Assembly (NCBI GenBank): GCA_964409985.1
Contig: CAYPEZ010000003.1
Span: 1-37,377, forward strand
Direction of reading: 5' to 3'
Origin: CAYPEZ01 sp964409985
Lineage (GTDB): Bacteria > Patescibacteriota > Minisyncoccia > Phycocordibacterales > UBA6899
DNA length: 37,377 nucleotides
Notes under the pieces: model-generated
The model's input: only the letters and a program-made list of their open reading frames with translations
Database searches by the model: none
Told to the model about the DNA's origin: nothing
Position numbers and translations under genes: made by a program
In this document: piece by piece, positions 16,538 to 24,327 of the stretch
Position numbering within the stretch: position 1 is the first letter of the stretch
How the letters are laid out: every line of letters begins with the position of its first letter

Positions 16538-16582
16538 TTCGGAACTCCTTTTGGGAAGAAACACTCTTCCCTTCTGGTTGAC

Positions 16583-16610
16583 ATTATACACGATTTTATA
16601 TTATTGTCAA
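16583..16610 (-). promoter_or_regulatory. Consensus promoter of the small minus-strand genes
   Basis: On the minus strand, TTGACA (16610-16605), 16 bases, TATAAT (16588-16583). This is a perfect match in both hexamers. Confidence 0.8.
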
Positions 16611-16832
16611 GTATACGAGAGGGGGCTAGCTATAGTAGTATGATGCCATTACCCGGTATCCATAAAGGATAGCGGTTTATTTTGTCTAACGAAGAGTAAA
16701 AAGAACATGTATTTTCTTTTTCACTAAGTGACGACAAAACACAAGTTTGTTTGTTTCTTTTTCTCATTTCGTCCACTTCCCGACACTCCCTTGGATTACC
16801 ATGAGACCTCATTACTCAGTAACGTTTATTCA
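16611..16832. other. Intergenic region before nusA
   Basis: No convincing gene. Short frames here lack SD sites and have unlikely compositions. A distant inverted pair ATTTTGTC and GACAAAA (about 50 bases apart) is the only structure noted. It may hold the -35 and regulatory region of nusA. Confidence 0.4.
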
Positions 16833-16838
16833 TAAGAT
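16833..16838 (+). promoter_or_regulatory. -10 box of nusA
   Basis: TAAGAT ends 8 bases before the nusA ATG, consistent with a leaderless message. Confidence 0.4.
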
Positions 16839-16846
16839 ATTCACGT

Positions 16847-18112
16847 ATGTTAGATATTAAAGCCATGAAATCCGCCCTCGAGCAGCTCGAAGCAGAGCGC
16901 GGAATTTCCAAAGAAAAGATTTTCGAGGCCATTGAAGCCGCCCTCGCTGCCGCATACAAAAAAGATTTCGGAAAGAAAGATCAAATGATTCGCGCCAAGC
17001 TCGATATGAACTCCGGCGCAGTCGAGTTCGAGCAGGTCAAAAAAGTTGTTGACGAGACACGTGTACGATTCGTCGAAGAGGGAGAAGAAGACACTCCGGT
17101 TGAGCCTCAAGAAGGAGAAGCGCCTGATGAACGCGTACGTTTCAATCCAGAACGACATATATTGATTAGCGATGCAAAGCTCCTCAAAAAGAATGTTGAG
17201 CTCGATGAAGAAATTTCCTTCCCTCTTGATACACAAGATGATTTTGGTCGCATCGCAGCGCAGACAGCAAAGCAGGTGGTCATCCAAAAAATTCGCGAGG
17301 CGGAACGCTCAAGCGTACTCGACGAGTTTGGGAAGCGTGGAAAAGAAATTGTCACAGGCATCGTGCAGCGTATTGAGCGTGGAACAATTTTCGTCGATCT
17401 TGGTCGTGCAATCGGCATCATCGGTCACGATGACCAAGTTCCTGGAGAGCGCTTCCGCCAAGGTGAGCGTATTCGTTCATATCTCTATCTCGTTGAAGAA
17501 ACTCCGTCAGGCGTCATTCTTCGCTTGTCTCGCTCACATCCTGATTTCATTCGTGCACTCTTTGCTATGGAAGCGCCAGAAGTGGCTAGTGGTGTCGTAG
17601 AGCTCAAATCGATTGCACGTGAAGCAGGAAGTCGCACGAAAATCGCTGTCGCATCGAGCGATCCACATGTTGACCCCGTAGGAAGCTGCGTTGGTCAGCG
17701 TGGAGTACGTGTCGCAACGGTTATTTCTGAACTTGGTGGAGAAAAAATTGATGTTGTTGAGTGGGAGCCAGATCCAGCGAAGTTTATTGCTGATGCTCTC
17801 TCTCCTGCAAAAGTGCAGAAAGTTGATATCAACGAAGAAGAGAAGCGTGCAACTGTTGATGTGCTCCCTGAACAACTCTCGCTTGCCATTGGTCGCGGAG
17901 GACAGAATGCCCGCCTTGCTGTAAAGCTCACAGGATATCGCATCGATATTCGCTCATCAGAACCCGTAGCCACAGAAGAGGCTGGCGAAGCTGAAGGTGG
18001 TGAGATCGTCGGAGATGAAATGGGAACCGAGACAGAACACATGGAATCCTCAACCGGCGGCACAGCAGAAGATGAAATCAAAGCTGCTGACAAAGAGGCA
18101 AACGAAGAATAA
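16847..18112 (+). CDS. nusA: Transcription termination/antitermination factor NusA
   Basis: Binds RNA polymerase and nascent RNA, acting in pausing, termination and antitermination. The 421 residues follow the standard order: N-terminal polymerase-binding domain (ALEQLEAERGISKEKIFEAI), an S1 domain (VTGIVQRIERGTIFVDLGRA), then KH1 and KH2 with DPVGSCVGQRGVRV and LAIGRGGQNARLA. The C-terminal tail is short and acidic (TEEAGEAEGGEIVGDEMG) and lacks the E. coli acidic repeats, as in most bacteria. The usual neighbours rimP and infB are absent. ppa follows 24 bases later on the same strand. Confidence 0.96.
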   Translation: MLDIKAMKSALEQLEAERGISKEKIFEAIEAALAAAYKKDFGKKDQMIRAKLDMNSGAVEFEQVKKVVDETRVRFVEEGEEDTPVEPQEGEAPDERVRFNPERHILISDAKLLKKNVELDEEISFPLDTQDDFGRIAAQTAKQVVIQKIREAERSSVLDEFGKRGKEIVTGIVQRIERGTIFVDLGRAIGIIGHDDQVPGERFRQGERIRSYLYLVEETPSGVILRLSRSHPDFIRALFAMEAPEVASGVVELKSIAREAGSRTKIAVASSDPHVDPVGSCVGQRGVRVATVISELGGEKIDVVEWEPDPAKFIADALSPAKVQKVDINEEEKRATVDVLPEQLSLAIGRGGQNARLAVKLTGYRIDIRSSEPVATEEAGEAEGGEIVGDEMGTETEHMESSTGGTAEDEIKAADKEANEE

Positions 18113-18136
18113 TAATCATCGATAACACATACGTCT

Positions 18137-18652
18137 ATGAATATTTTGAAAGATGTTGCTCCAGGAATCGCTGAGGAAATGAACGTCATTATCGAGATTC
18201 CTATGGGATCGCGCGTGAAGTATGAGCTCGACAAAGAGACCGGTCTCATCAAGTTCGACCGTGTGCTTTATTCGCCAATGCACTACCCCGCAAACTACGG
18301 TTTTGTCCCCCAGACACTGTGGGACGACGGTGACCCGCTCGATGTCCTCGTGCTTGGATATGAAGCACTAGTTCCAGGATGCCTTGTTGAGGCCCGACCC
18401 ATTGGTGTCCTCGATATGATTGATGGTGGAGACGGAGATGCCAAGGTTCTTGCGGTACCAACATCTGACCCTCGCTATAAGGAAGTGAAGGATCTCGGTG
18501 ATGTCGAACCCCACATCCTTGAAGAGATTAAGCACTTCTTTAAGGTATATAAGGATCTCCAAAAGAAGAAGGTCGAGGTTGGCGAATGGCGAAACGCAGC
18601 TGAAGCCAAAAAGGATTTCGCAAAATCTATTGAACTGTATAAAAAGAAGTAA
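18137..18652 (+). CDS. ppa: Family I inorganic pyrophosphatase
   Basis: Hydrolyses pyrophosphate and so drives biosynthetic reactions. The 171-residue chain has SRVKYELDKETGLIKFDRVL, the reading MHYPANYGFVPQTLWDDGDP, and the metal-binding signature DGDPLDVLV, followed by DGDAKVLAVP. These Asp residues coordinate the catalytic metals, so the active site looks complete. It follows nusA closely and ends in a strong terminator. No SD is evident; it may depend on transcripts from nusA. Confidence 0.96.
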   Translation: MNILKDVAPGIAEEMNVIIEIPMGSRVKYELDKETGLIKFDRVLYSPMHYPANYGFVPQTLWDDGDPLDVLVLGYEALVPGCLVEARPIGVLDMIDGGDGDAKVLAVPTSDPRYKEVKDLGDVEPHILEEIKHFFKVYKDLQKKKVEVGEWRNAAEAKKDFAKSIELYKKK

Positions 18653-18656
18653 TAAC

Positions 18657-18684
18657 AACCCCTTTCTCACGAAAGGGGTTTTGT
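18657..18684 (+). terminator. Intrinsic terminator after ppa
   Basis: AACCCCTTTC (18657-18666) pairs with GAAAGGGGTT (18671-18680) around TCAC, then TTGTT. It runs directly into the extended -10 of the next gene. Confidence 0.85.
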
Positions 18685-18690
18685 TATACT
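18682..18690 (+). promoter_or_regulatory. Extended -10 of the 431-residue gene
   Basis: TGT plus TATACT (18685-18690), ending 8 bases before the ATG at 18699. It fixes the start of that gene and implies a leaderless message. Confidence 0.6.
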
Positions 18691-18698
18691 CATGCTAT

Positions 18699-19994
18699 AT
18701 GCCAAGACTCGAAGGTCCCGCAGGATCAGATGGTGCTGAACTCAGTACGACAGACATATCCCATCATTCAATATCAGGAACAGGTATCGATACTCCAGAG
18801 ATACTTCGTGGCACTTTTGTTAGTCACCAAGGAGAGCAACGGGAAAAGCTCGTTGATAGTTTTTTTACTGTTCCTGTGAGCGAATTACGAGCAGGACTAC
18901 AAGATGGAGATTGGGGCACAATCACAGATGAACACGTCGAAAAAGCAGCACGATATTATCTCTCGCTGGGTCATTCTCACAACATGAGTCAGTATAAAAA
19001 TGTTGCAGAGCCGCTTTTCCCCATCTATCAACAAGATCCAAAGAAATGGGGGGCAGTGTCATCGGTCCTTCAGCAAGGAAATACCCGACAAGAAGATACG
19101 GGTGAACGCAAAAAATTCTATGAGAATCGTCCGCATGGTGCGTTCGCAGATATCGCTGAGGTTCTCCCAATGATTGCGAACAGGTTCCAGATATTTGGTC
19201 GAGGCGCCGAGGTGCAAATTAGCCAAACCGCTAAAGAAGAAGATCGTGCAGGAGGATTTTCTGATTTCATTGTCAGTATCAATATTGCCGATGCTCTACG
19301 AAGCGCAGATGAAATGCGGGGGCACCCGATCAGACGATATACTGATGTGTTAAAACCACAAACCAAACATTTTGTATTTGATGTCACGTCAAAAACAAAC
19401 GCAGAGGGAAAAGTTCGCGATAGAGCAAACGCATTAAAGCGTAGCGGTGGAAAATTTTCAGATATCTTATTTTATTGGAGGAGAAAGAAAGACACATCAG
19501 GACCACCACGACTTTCAGAGCTGGGGATTTCAGGACCACCTAAACTCATTCTTAAAACAGATCCTCAAATGCTTTTAGCGTTTCTGAGTGAAACCCAGCC
19601 TGATATAGTCCAAAATGGAAATGCGATGAGCGTTCGCGACCTTCAACATTTCAAAGAATCGTATACTGAATTTTTCTTAGGCTCTCCGGAACATCCAGGA
19701 GCCACAAGAAGACTTCTCCAGGACACATCATTCCTCATTGAACAAACACTTGGCCAATATGATGAGTCGGGATATATGAGATCGCTCAATACTGAACACA
19801 TCATTGCTGATTTGAGAAACACACAAGATCCTCTTGAGTATCACAAAAAGCTCATGCGCCTCAAGCTCACGACCCCTGACCCACAAAGAGAAGAAACTCT
19901 AAAAAAACTTGCCGAGCTCAAGCTCTCTTTGCATTTTCTTATCGAGAACGCAGAAATCGCCAGTGACCTAGGAAAGAATAAACCCGTACACTAA
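18699..19994 (+). CDS. Unrecognised 431-residue protein
   Basis: I do not recognise a family. It appears soluble, with no signal peptide or membrane helix. The middle (about residues 180-250) has FSDFIVSIN, then KHFVFDVTSKTN after some 40 residues; an Asp strand followed by a FDVT-type strand with a Lys nearby resembles the core of PD-(D/E)XK-like folds, but the pattern is incomplete and the link is weak. The C-terminal 100 residues look helical (ILE-rich, LKKLAELKLSLHFLIENAEI). A longer frame opens at 18498 inside ppa; the ATG at 18699 is chosen because the ppa terminator and an extended -10 lie just before it. It converges with a small minus-strand gene and shares its terminator. Confidence 0.75.
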   Translation: MPRLEGPAGSDGAELSTTDISHHSISGTGIDTPEILRGTFVSHQGEQREKLVDSFFTVPVSELRAGLQDGDWGTITDEHVEKAARYYLSLGHSHNMSQYKNVAEPLFPIYQQDPKKWGAVSSVLQQGNTRQEDTGERKKFYENRPHGAFADIAEVLPMIANRFQIFGRGAEVQISQTAKEEDRAGGFSDFIVSINIADALRSADEMRGHPIRRYTDVLKPQTKHFVFDVTSKTNAEGKVRDRANALKRSGGKFSDILFYWRRKKDTSGPPRLSELGISGPPKLILKTDPQMLLAFLSETQPDIVQNGNAMSVRDLQHFKESYTEFFLGSPEHPGATRRLLQDTSFLIEQTLGQYDESGYMRSLNTEHIIADLRNTQDPLEYHKKLMRLKLTTPDPQREETLKKLAELKLSLHFLIENAEIASDLGKNKPVH

Positions 19995-20005
19995 TGTGTA
20001 CGGGT
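19982..20005. terminator. Bidirectional hairpin shared by two convergent genes
   Basis: ACCCGTACAC and GTGTACGGGT are perfect 10-base arms around TAAT. Both stop codons lie inside it. Confidence 0.65.
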
Positions 20006-20128
20006 CTTGGTGTTTTGCTGCCTCATGAGGCGTTGTCGCCTCATTTCTTCTAAGAGAGCCATCATTTCTGTTGGCTCCGGAAAGATTGGCCTTCTTGGCC
20101 TCCGAGACAACTTGGCCTTCTTGGCCAT
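19991..20128 (-). CDS. Small basic protein, 45 residues
   Basis: Unrecognised, strongly basic peptide starting MAKKAKLSRRPRRPIFPEPT, with a helical segment EMMALLEEMRRQRLMRQQ. An AAAGGAG site lies 7 bases before the ATG and a promoter with extended -10 at 20169-20197. The composition suggests nucleic acid or ribosome binding. Size and highly basic N-terminus recall small ribosome-associated or bL-type extra proteins, but there is no match I can name. The 3' end overlaps the convergent 431-residue gene by 4 bases. Confidence 0.6.
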   Translation of the reverse strand: MAKKAKLSRRPRRPIFPEPTEMMALLEEMRRQRLMRQQNTKTRTH

Positions 20129-20168
20129 GTTTTTTCTCCTTTTCTCTAATGTACCCTGACCATATTGT

Positions 20169-20197
20169 ATTATAACACAGAATAGCTATTTGCACAA
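20169..20197 (-). promoter_or_regulatory. Promoter of the small basic protein
   Basis: Minus strand: TTGTGC, 17 bases, TATAAT (20174-20169) with an upstream TGT (extended -10). Confidence 0.65.
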
Positions 20198-20230
20198 TAC
20201 TGAATAAAAAATCCCCAACACTTCTCTTTC

Positions 20231-20239
20231 TGCTATAAT
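20231..20239 (+). promoter_or_regulatory. Extended -10 upstream of the secreted helical protein
   Basis: TGC plus TATAAT (20234-20239). The leader to the ATG at 20323 would be about 77 bases, much longer than for most genes here. Confidence 0.55.
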
Positions 20240-20322
20240 CCACGGCAGGACTGCGAACATCTCCGCATCCGTGTGCCCCTCCCCACAACTTAATCGTTTA
20301 CACCCAAGAAACTCTTCACACT

Positions 20323-21225
20323 ATGAAGACATTTACACCTTGGTTTCTCCTCGTAGCACTTCTCATTGGAGTGCCTGCTTTTGCACTTGCAGAAGACACA
20401 GGAGGAACCGCAGATATTAGCGTCACGAGTGAACCAGTTACTACTGGAGACACTGGGGCTTCAGGATCAGGACAAAAGCCTCCTCGACCCACAGGACTCA
20501 ATGGGCTCCCTCCAGGCCAGCCTGTCATAAAAAACATGATGGAAAAACGTGCTGCCAATGGAGTCGCCAGCGGCACCCCCAAACTTCCTCCTCAAGGAAT
20601 GAAGGATGCGATGAAAATACGTATGGAAAACGGCACGAGTGGAAAGCCGATTCCACCCGGAATAAAAGATCGCATGATGAATGCGTCTGGAACGCGTGCC
20701 ATGATTGGAATGGGTTCTGGGACTAAGCCGATGATGTGTTCTGGAACACCCAAAATGCTCGAGCGCATGAAGATGCTTAAGGATGGAAAAATGGATCGAG
20801 AAATGGAAGCAGCGAAGAGTTTTATCAAAATGGCAGGAGAGCGGATGAACAATGCGATCGAGCGCCTCGATAAAATCGAAGAACGTCTTAAGCAGGCTGT
20901 AGCAAAATTCAAAGAAAAAGGAATCGACACTTCAGACGTTGATGCTCTGCTTGTCACAGCACAATCAAAGATTTCTCTAGCAAAGAGCGCCGTCGCAGAA
21001 GCTATCGCAGCAGTTGATGCAGCAAAACCATCAAGCACCGGAACGAGCACAGGACAAATGACCGACACAACACGCCAAACAGTGAAAGATGCAATGGAGA
21101 AAGCAAAGAATGCAATTATGGATGCGCACAAAGCTCTTGTGGATGCCATTAGTGCATTGAAAGCAAAGGGAGGTGTGGGAAGCGGGACTTCACAAAACCC
21201 GGGAAATAGCACAACAACACCTTAA
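20323..21225 (+). CDS. Secreted protein with disordered N-terminus and helical C-terminus
   Basis: The signal peptide is clear: MKTFTPWFLLVALLIGVPAF followed by ALAED, with a cleavage site around residues 24-25. Residues 25-145 are low complexity, rich in Gly, Ser, Pro, Met and Lys. Residues 150-280 form long amphipathic helices (NNAIERLDKIEERLKQAVAK, then DVDALLVTAQSKISLAKSAV and two more similar stretches), probably a coiled-coil bundle. The tail is Ser/Thr/Gly-rich. Proteins of this layout are common in Patescibacteria; their function is unknown. The next gene starts 21 bases on and encodes an anchored protein, so they may act together at the cell surface. Confidence 0.85.
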   Translation: MKTFTPWFLLVALLIGVPAFALAEDTGGTADISVTSEPVTTGDTGASGSGQKPPRPTGLNGLPPGQPVIKNMMEKRAANGVASGTPKLPPQGMKDAMKIRMENGTSGKPIPPGIKDRMMNASGTRAMIGMGSGTKPMMCSGTPKMLERMKMLKDGKMDREMEAAKSFIKMAGERMNNAIERLDKIEERLKQAVAKFKEKGIDTSDVDALLVTAQSKISLAKSAVAEAIAAVDAAKPSSTGTSTGQMTDTTRQTVKDAMEKAKNAIMDAHKALVDAISALKAKGGVGSGTSQNPGNSTTTP

Positions 21226-21246
21226 TCATCATATTGTCACAATGCT

Positions 21247-21588
21247 ATGAATCCAGAAAATACAAATCAACCAGTTGGAACAACACCCCAAGCACAACCA
21301 GTGTTCCAACCAGCACCAGAAAAAAAGGGTGTTGCGGGGGTAGTTTTGCTTGTCATTATCATTCTAGGACTTCTTGCGGGGGGATATTATCTCATGAACA
21401 GCATGAAGGCCTCTCAGGCGATACCAGAAAATGTTGGAACGTCAGTCCCAACAGCATCTGAGCCGGTTGCCCAAAGTGATGTGGACCCAAACACGGTCCA
21501 AGGAACCAGTGTTTCGGTGTCGGACATTGAGAAAGACCTCAATGCTACCGATCTCGATAGCATGGTCGCTGATCTCAATGCTATTTAG
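21247..21588 (+). CDS. Single-pass membrane protein with acidic C-terminal motif
   Basis: A 113-residue protein: Pro/Gln-rich cytoplasmic head, one transmembrane helix (VAGVVLLVIIILGLLAGGYY), and an outside region ending KDLNATDLDSMVADLNAI. The pattern of D-L-x-x-T-D-L-D-S near the C-terminus recurs in small envelope proteins of Patescibacteria. It follows the secreted helical protein and ends before a strong terminator, so the two probably form one transcript. No enzymatic motif. Confidence 0.8.
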   Translation: MNPENTNQPVGTTPQAQPVFQPAPEKKGVAGVVLLVIIILGLLAGGYYLMNSMKASQAIPENVGTSVPTASEPVAQSDVDPNTVQGTSVSVSDIEKDLNATDLDSMVADLNAI

Positions 21589-21613
21589 CGCAGAGAGAAT
21601 AGTCTTTAGTTAT

Positions 21614-21643
21614 AAAACGAAGCCGAAAGGCTTCGTTTTGTTA
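21614..21643 (+). terminator. Intrinsic terminator of the secreted/anchored protein pair
   Basis: AAAACGAAGCC (21614-21624), GAAA loop, GGCTTCGTTTT (21629-21639), then GTTA. Confidence 0.85.
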
Positions 21644-21668
21644 TATTGAGAACGGTTGATGCGTAAAG

Positions 21669-21697
21669 TTGCATCCTTTCCCCCCCTTGAGTAATAT
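21669..21697 (+). promoter_or_regulatory. Promoter of tig
   Basis: TTGCAT (21669-21674), 17 bases, TAATAT (21692-21697). The -10 ends 8 bases before the tig ATG. Confidence 0.6.
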
Positions 21698-21705
21698 GAC
21701 GCGAT

Positions 21706-22752
21706 ATGTCAGCAACACACAACGCAACACTCAAGTCACTTCCCAAAAGCATGGTCGAAATTACCGTTTCGCTTCCTGTCGAAGAATGGGAAAAACACCG
21801 TGCGCAAGCAGTCAAAGAACTCAATGAAGATGTGCGTCTCGATGGATTCCGCCAAGGCAAGATTCCTGAATCAGTGCTTGTTCAGCGCCTTGGAGAACAT
21901 GCGATTTTAGAATCTATGGCAGAAATTGCGGTTTCTCATGCATACGCTGCTATTGCAAAAGAAAAGAAGATCCATCCTGTGGGAAGACCGAAGGTTGAAC
22001 TCACAAAAATAGCGAAAGGCAATCCTCTTGAATTTCGTCTAACCACGGCAGTACTTCCAACAGTGGCACTTCCTGATTTTAAGGCAATTGCAAAAAAACA
22101 CTCGTCTCTTGAAGATACGGAGGTTACAGATAAAGAGGTAGAAGAAACAATCACACGCATTCTTGAAATGCGTGCACACGAAGGACATGATCATGAAAAA
22201 GATCCTGATCACAAAAACACTCCCCCACTTCCCGAGCTTACCGACGAATACGTCAAAACACTGGGAAAATTTGAGAACATTGCTGACTTCAAAGCGAAGC
22301 TCAGAACCCAAATTGGAGAAGAAAAACTTACGAAGGCGAAAGACAAGCGAAGAAATGCGATCCTTGAAGCTGTTGCTGCAAAAACAACGCTCGAGCTTCC
22401 AGATGTCGTTATTGATGGAGAAGTATCTCGCATGATTGATCAGTTTAAAGGAGATATCGCACAAGTTGGCGGGACATGGGAAGGATATCTTGAGCACGCA
22501 AAAAAAACCGAAGAAGAGCTTCGAAAGGAGTGGCGTCCTGATGGAGAAAAGCGGGCCAAAACCCAACTCATTCTTGATGCAATTGGCGAAAACGAAAGCA
22601 TCGCCCCCTCTAAAGAAGATATTGATGTGCATGTTGCGGGGCTCAAGAGAGCGTACCCTGAGACTGACGTAGAACAGCTGCGGAACTATGTGGTATACAC
22701 TGAAACAAACCGTCTGGTTGTTGAGTTTCTAGAGAAGTGCGCAGAAGCCTAG
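21706..22752 (+). CDS. tig: Trigger factor without PPIase domain
   Basis: Ribosome-associated chaperone for nascent chains. The N-terminal ribosome-binding domain carries the signature GFRQGKIP (residues 47-54). Full trigger factor is about 430 residues with a FKBP-type PPIase domain after residue 145. Here the 348-residue chain goes from LEDTEVTDKEVEETITRIL through a His/Asp-rich linker (HEGHDHEKDPDHK) directly to the C-terminal chaperone arms (PELTDEYVKTLGKFENIADF). So the PPIase domain is absent, as reported for some reduced genomes. clpP follows 65 bases later, the same pairing as in many bacteria. Confidence 0.92.
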   Translation: MSATHNATLKSLPKSMVEITVSLPVEEWEKHRAQAVKELNEDVRLDGFRQGKIPESVLVQRLGEHAILESMAEIAVSHAYAAIAKEKKIHPVGRPKVELTKIAKGNPLEFRLTTAVLPTVALPDFKAIAKKHSSLEDTEVTDKEVEETITRILEMRAHEGHDHEKDPDHKNTPPLPELTDEYVKTLGKFENIADFKAKLRTQIGEEKLTKAKDKRRNAILEAVAAKTTLELPDVVIDGEVSRMIDQFKGDIAQVGGTWEGYLEHAKKTEEELRKEWRPDGEKRAKTQLILDAIGENESIAPSKEDIDVHVAGLKRAYPETDVEQLRNYVVYTETNRLVVEFLEKCAEA

Positions 22753-22817
22753 CTTGCAATCTTCACAACTTCCCTATTTACTAGTGATGAGCAATTCATC
22801 AATAATTTTTGATCATT

Positions 22818-23408
22818 ATGACCATCCTTATTCCTACCGTTCTCGAAAAAAGCCAGTTCGGCGAGCGAGCATATGATATTTACTCTCGACTTCTGAAGGA
22901 GCGAATTATTTTCTTGGGTGAGCCTATCGATGACAACATGGCGAACATTATCATCGCCCAGCTCCTTTTCCTTGAATCTGAAGACCCTAAAAAAGATATC
23001 AAACTCTACATTCATTCTCCTGGAGGGTCTGTCTCTGCAGCGCTCGCCATTCTCGACACGATGAACCATATTAAGCCTGATGTATCGACCATCTGCGTAG
23101 GAATCGCGGCTTCCGCGGCAGCAGTTCTCCTTTCATCGGGGACAAAAGGGAAACGCTTTATACTCCCCAATGCTGAAGTGATGATCCATCAAGTAATGGG
23201 TGGAGCAGAGGGCCAAGCATCGGATATCGCCATCACCGCAAAGCATATTCTCCGCATCAAAGAGAACCTCAACAAAATCCTCGCAAAAAATACAGGAAAG
23301 AATGTTGAACAGATTGAAAAAGACTCAGACCGAGACAACTACATGACTGCGGATGAGGCAAAGAAATATGGCCTCGTTGACGAGATTTTGAAGCCAAAGG
23401 CCAGATAA
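22818..23408 (+). CDS. clpP: ATP-dependent Clp protease proteolytic subunit
   Basis: Tetradecameric serine peptidase that works with ClpX or ClpC-type unfoldases (none in the window). The 196 residues include the catalytic Ser in GIAASAAAVLLSSG, His in NAEVMIHQVMGG, and Asp in DRDNYMTADEAKKYG, so the triad is complete. The Gly-rich HSPGGSVSAALAI strand is typical. The ATG at 22818 is preferred over the TTG at 22809 because it gives the usual N-terminus (MTILIPTVLEKSQFGERAYD). It ends at a bidirectional terminator. Confidence 0.96.
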   Translation: MTILIPTVLEKSQFGERAYDIYSRLLKERIIFLGEPIDDNMANIIIAQLLFLESEDPKKDIKLYIHSPGGSVSAALAILDTMNHIKPDVSTICVGIAASAAAVLLSSGTKGKRFILPNAEVMIHQVMGGAEGQASDIAITAKHILRIKENLNKILAKNTGKNVEQIEKDSDRDNYMTADEAKKYGLVDEILKPKAR

Positions 23409-23424
23409 TAAAAATAAAAAAGAG

Positions 23425-23450
23425 ACTCCCGCCATAGGCGGGAGTTTGTT
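23425..23450. terminator. Bidirectional terminator between clpP and the next gene
   Basis: ACTCCCGCC (23425-23433), ATA, GGCGGGAGT (23437-23445), with TTGTTT on the plus side and an A-rich stretch that reads as T-rich on the minus side. Confidence 0.85.
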
Positions 23451-24013
23451 TAATGTAGCTTGGCTGAGAAATACTCAGGCTTTTTTTCAGTCCAGGATAC
23501 GGTCTCCTGGTATTTTTCGAGTGGGATGGTGTCTCCCTCTTGGAGGAGTGAGCACCGCCTAAGGGCAGTGGAATCCTGGGTGCCAATGAATTCCCGAACA
23601 AGAGTTTCATTCTTTAATGTCGCAGTGACGGTAAAGGAGCATGCAACAATCTCGTTTCTCGTTGTCCGAGCGTTGGCAGATGCTCCCGCAGCTGCACCTA
23701 GGGGCCCCGCAAAGAGTCCCCCAATGAGTGCGCCTCCGGCAGGATCCCCACGTGTGACTGCGGCAGAACTCACTCGAACACCAGAAACGATGCCCTTGAA
23801 ATGCAAAGTCTCTGCTTCGACTTTCTCAAGGTAGCTTCGACACCCCGGAATCATGTAAAAGCACACAATACCGAGTAAGATCAGGAAGCAGACAAAAGCC
23901 CCCATATCCGCAAACGGTTCTGTACGCTCTCGTTCTCTCCTGCCACGCTGTGCAGCACGAACGATCTTTACTGCCTCTAAGTAAGAGTCGTGAGAGTCTT
24001 TTCGGTCGGTCAT
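23450..24013 (-). CDS. Membrane protein with Gly-rich zipper, unknown
   Basis: A 187-residue protein. A basic N-terminal part (VRAAQRGRRERERTEPF) is followed by a membrane helix (GAFVCFLILLGIVCFYMI), then VSGVRVSSAAVTRGDPAGGA and GGLFAGPLGAAAGA, a Gly/Ala-rich segment like glycine-zipper domains, and a C-terminal beta-like domain. Function unknown. The ATG at 24013 is chosen because GGAGGA (24021-24026) lies 7 bases upstream. It has its own TTGACA promoter and shares a terminator with clpP. Base composition is slightly richer in GC than clpP. Confidence 0.7.
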   Translation of the reverse strand: MTDRKDSHDSYLEAVKIVRAAQRGRRERERTEPFADMGAFVCFLILLGIVCFYMIPGCRSYLEKVEAETLHFKGIVSGVRVSSAAVTRGDPAGGALIGGLFAGPLGAAAGASANARTTRNEIVACSFTVTATLKNETLVREFIGTQDSTALRRCSLLQEGDTIPLEKYQETVSWTEKKPEYFSAKLH

Positions 24014-24045
24014 CTTTGATTCCTCCAAAAAGTACTTCTGGTTTG

Positions 24046-24074
24046 AAAATACATTATTCTGAATCTTCTGTCAA
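24046..24074 (-). promoter_or_regulatory. Promoter of the Gly-zipper membrane protein
   Basis: Minus strand: TTGACA (24074-24069), 17 bases, TATTTT (24051-24046). Confidence 0.6.
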
Positions 24075-24100
24075 AGCCCTTATTGCATCTCGTGCGCTCG

Positions 24101-24110
24101 NNNNNNNNNN
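24101..24110. other. Assembly gap (10 N) in the region before rny
   Basis: Ten N bases join two contigs. The true distance and any gene inside are unknown. The surrounding 24075-24289 shows no convincing gene. Confidence 0.98.
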
Positions 24111-24289
24111 CATTCGACACCACTCTTTGCTTTCTGATAAGATGAGACTATCGGTAGAGAAATTCCCACACAGCAGCCGATTTTCACTGTTGATTTTTAT
24201 TTATTATTTTGTGTTCCCTTTTCAAAGAATGCTCTGCACCATGGATAAGTAATCTGCCATCTCCGCTCATCAGTCGGCGATTCTCGTCC

Positions 24290-24314
24290 TACACTGCATC
24301 TTTTCGTACGAAAA
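24290..24314 (+). promoter_or_regulatory. -10 box and palindrome in the rny leader
   Basis: TACACT (24290-24295) followed by the 14-base palindrome TTTTCGTACGAAAA (24301-24314), 13 bases before the rny ATG. This could be a hairpin at the 5' end of the message or an operator. Confidence 0.45.
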
Positions 24315-24327
24315 GGGTTTTCCTCTT

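Noticed and set aside
16208..16672. A 154-codon plus-strand frame
   Set aside because: Antisense to the small membrane gene with SD and perfect promoter, and it reads through that promoter.
22039..22632. A 197-codon minus-strand frame rich in Phe and Cys
   Set aside because: Shadow of the trigger factor gene; its Phe/Cys richness is the antisense of Lys/Glu/Ala-rich codons.
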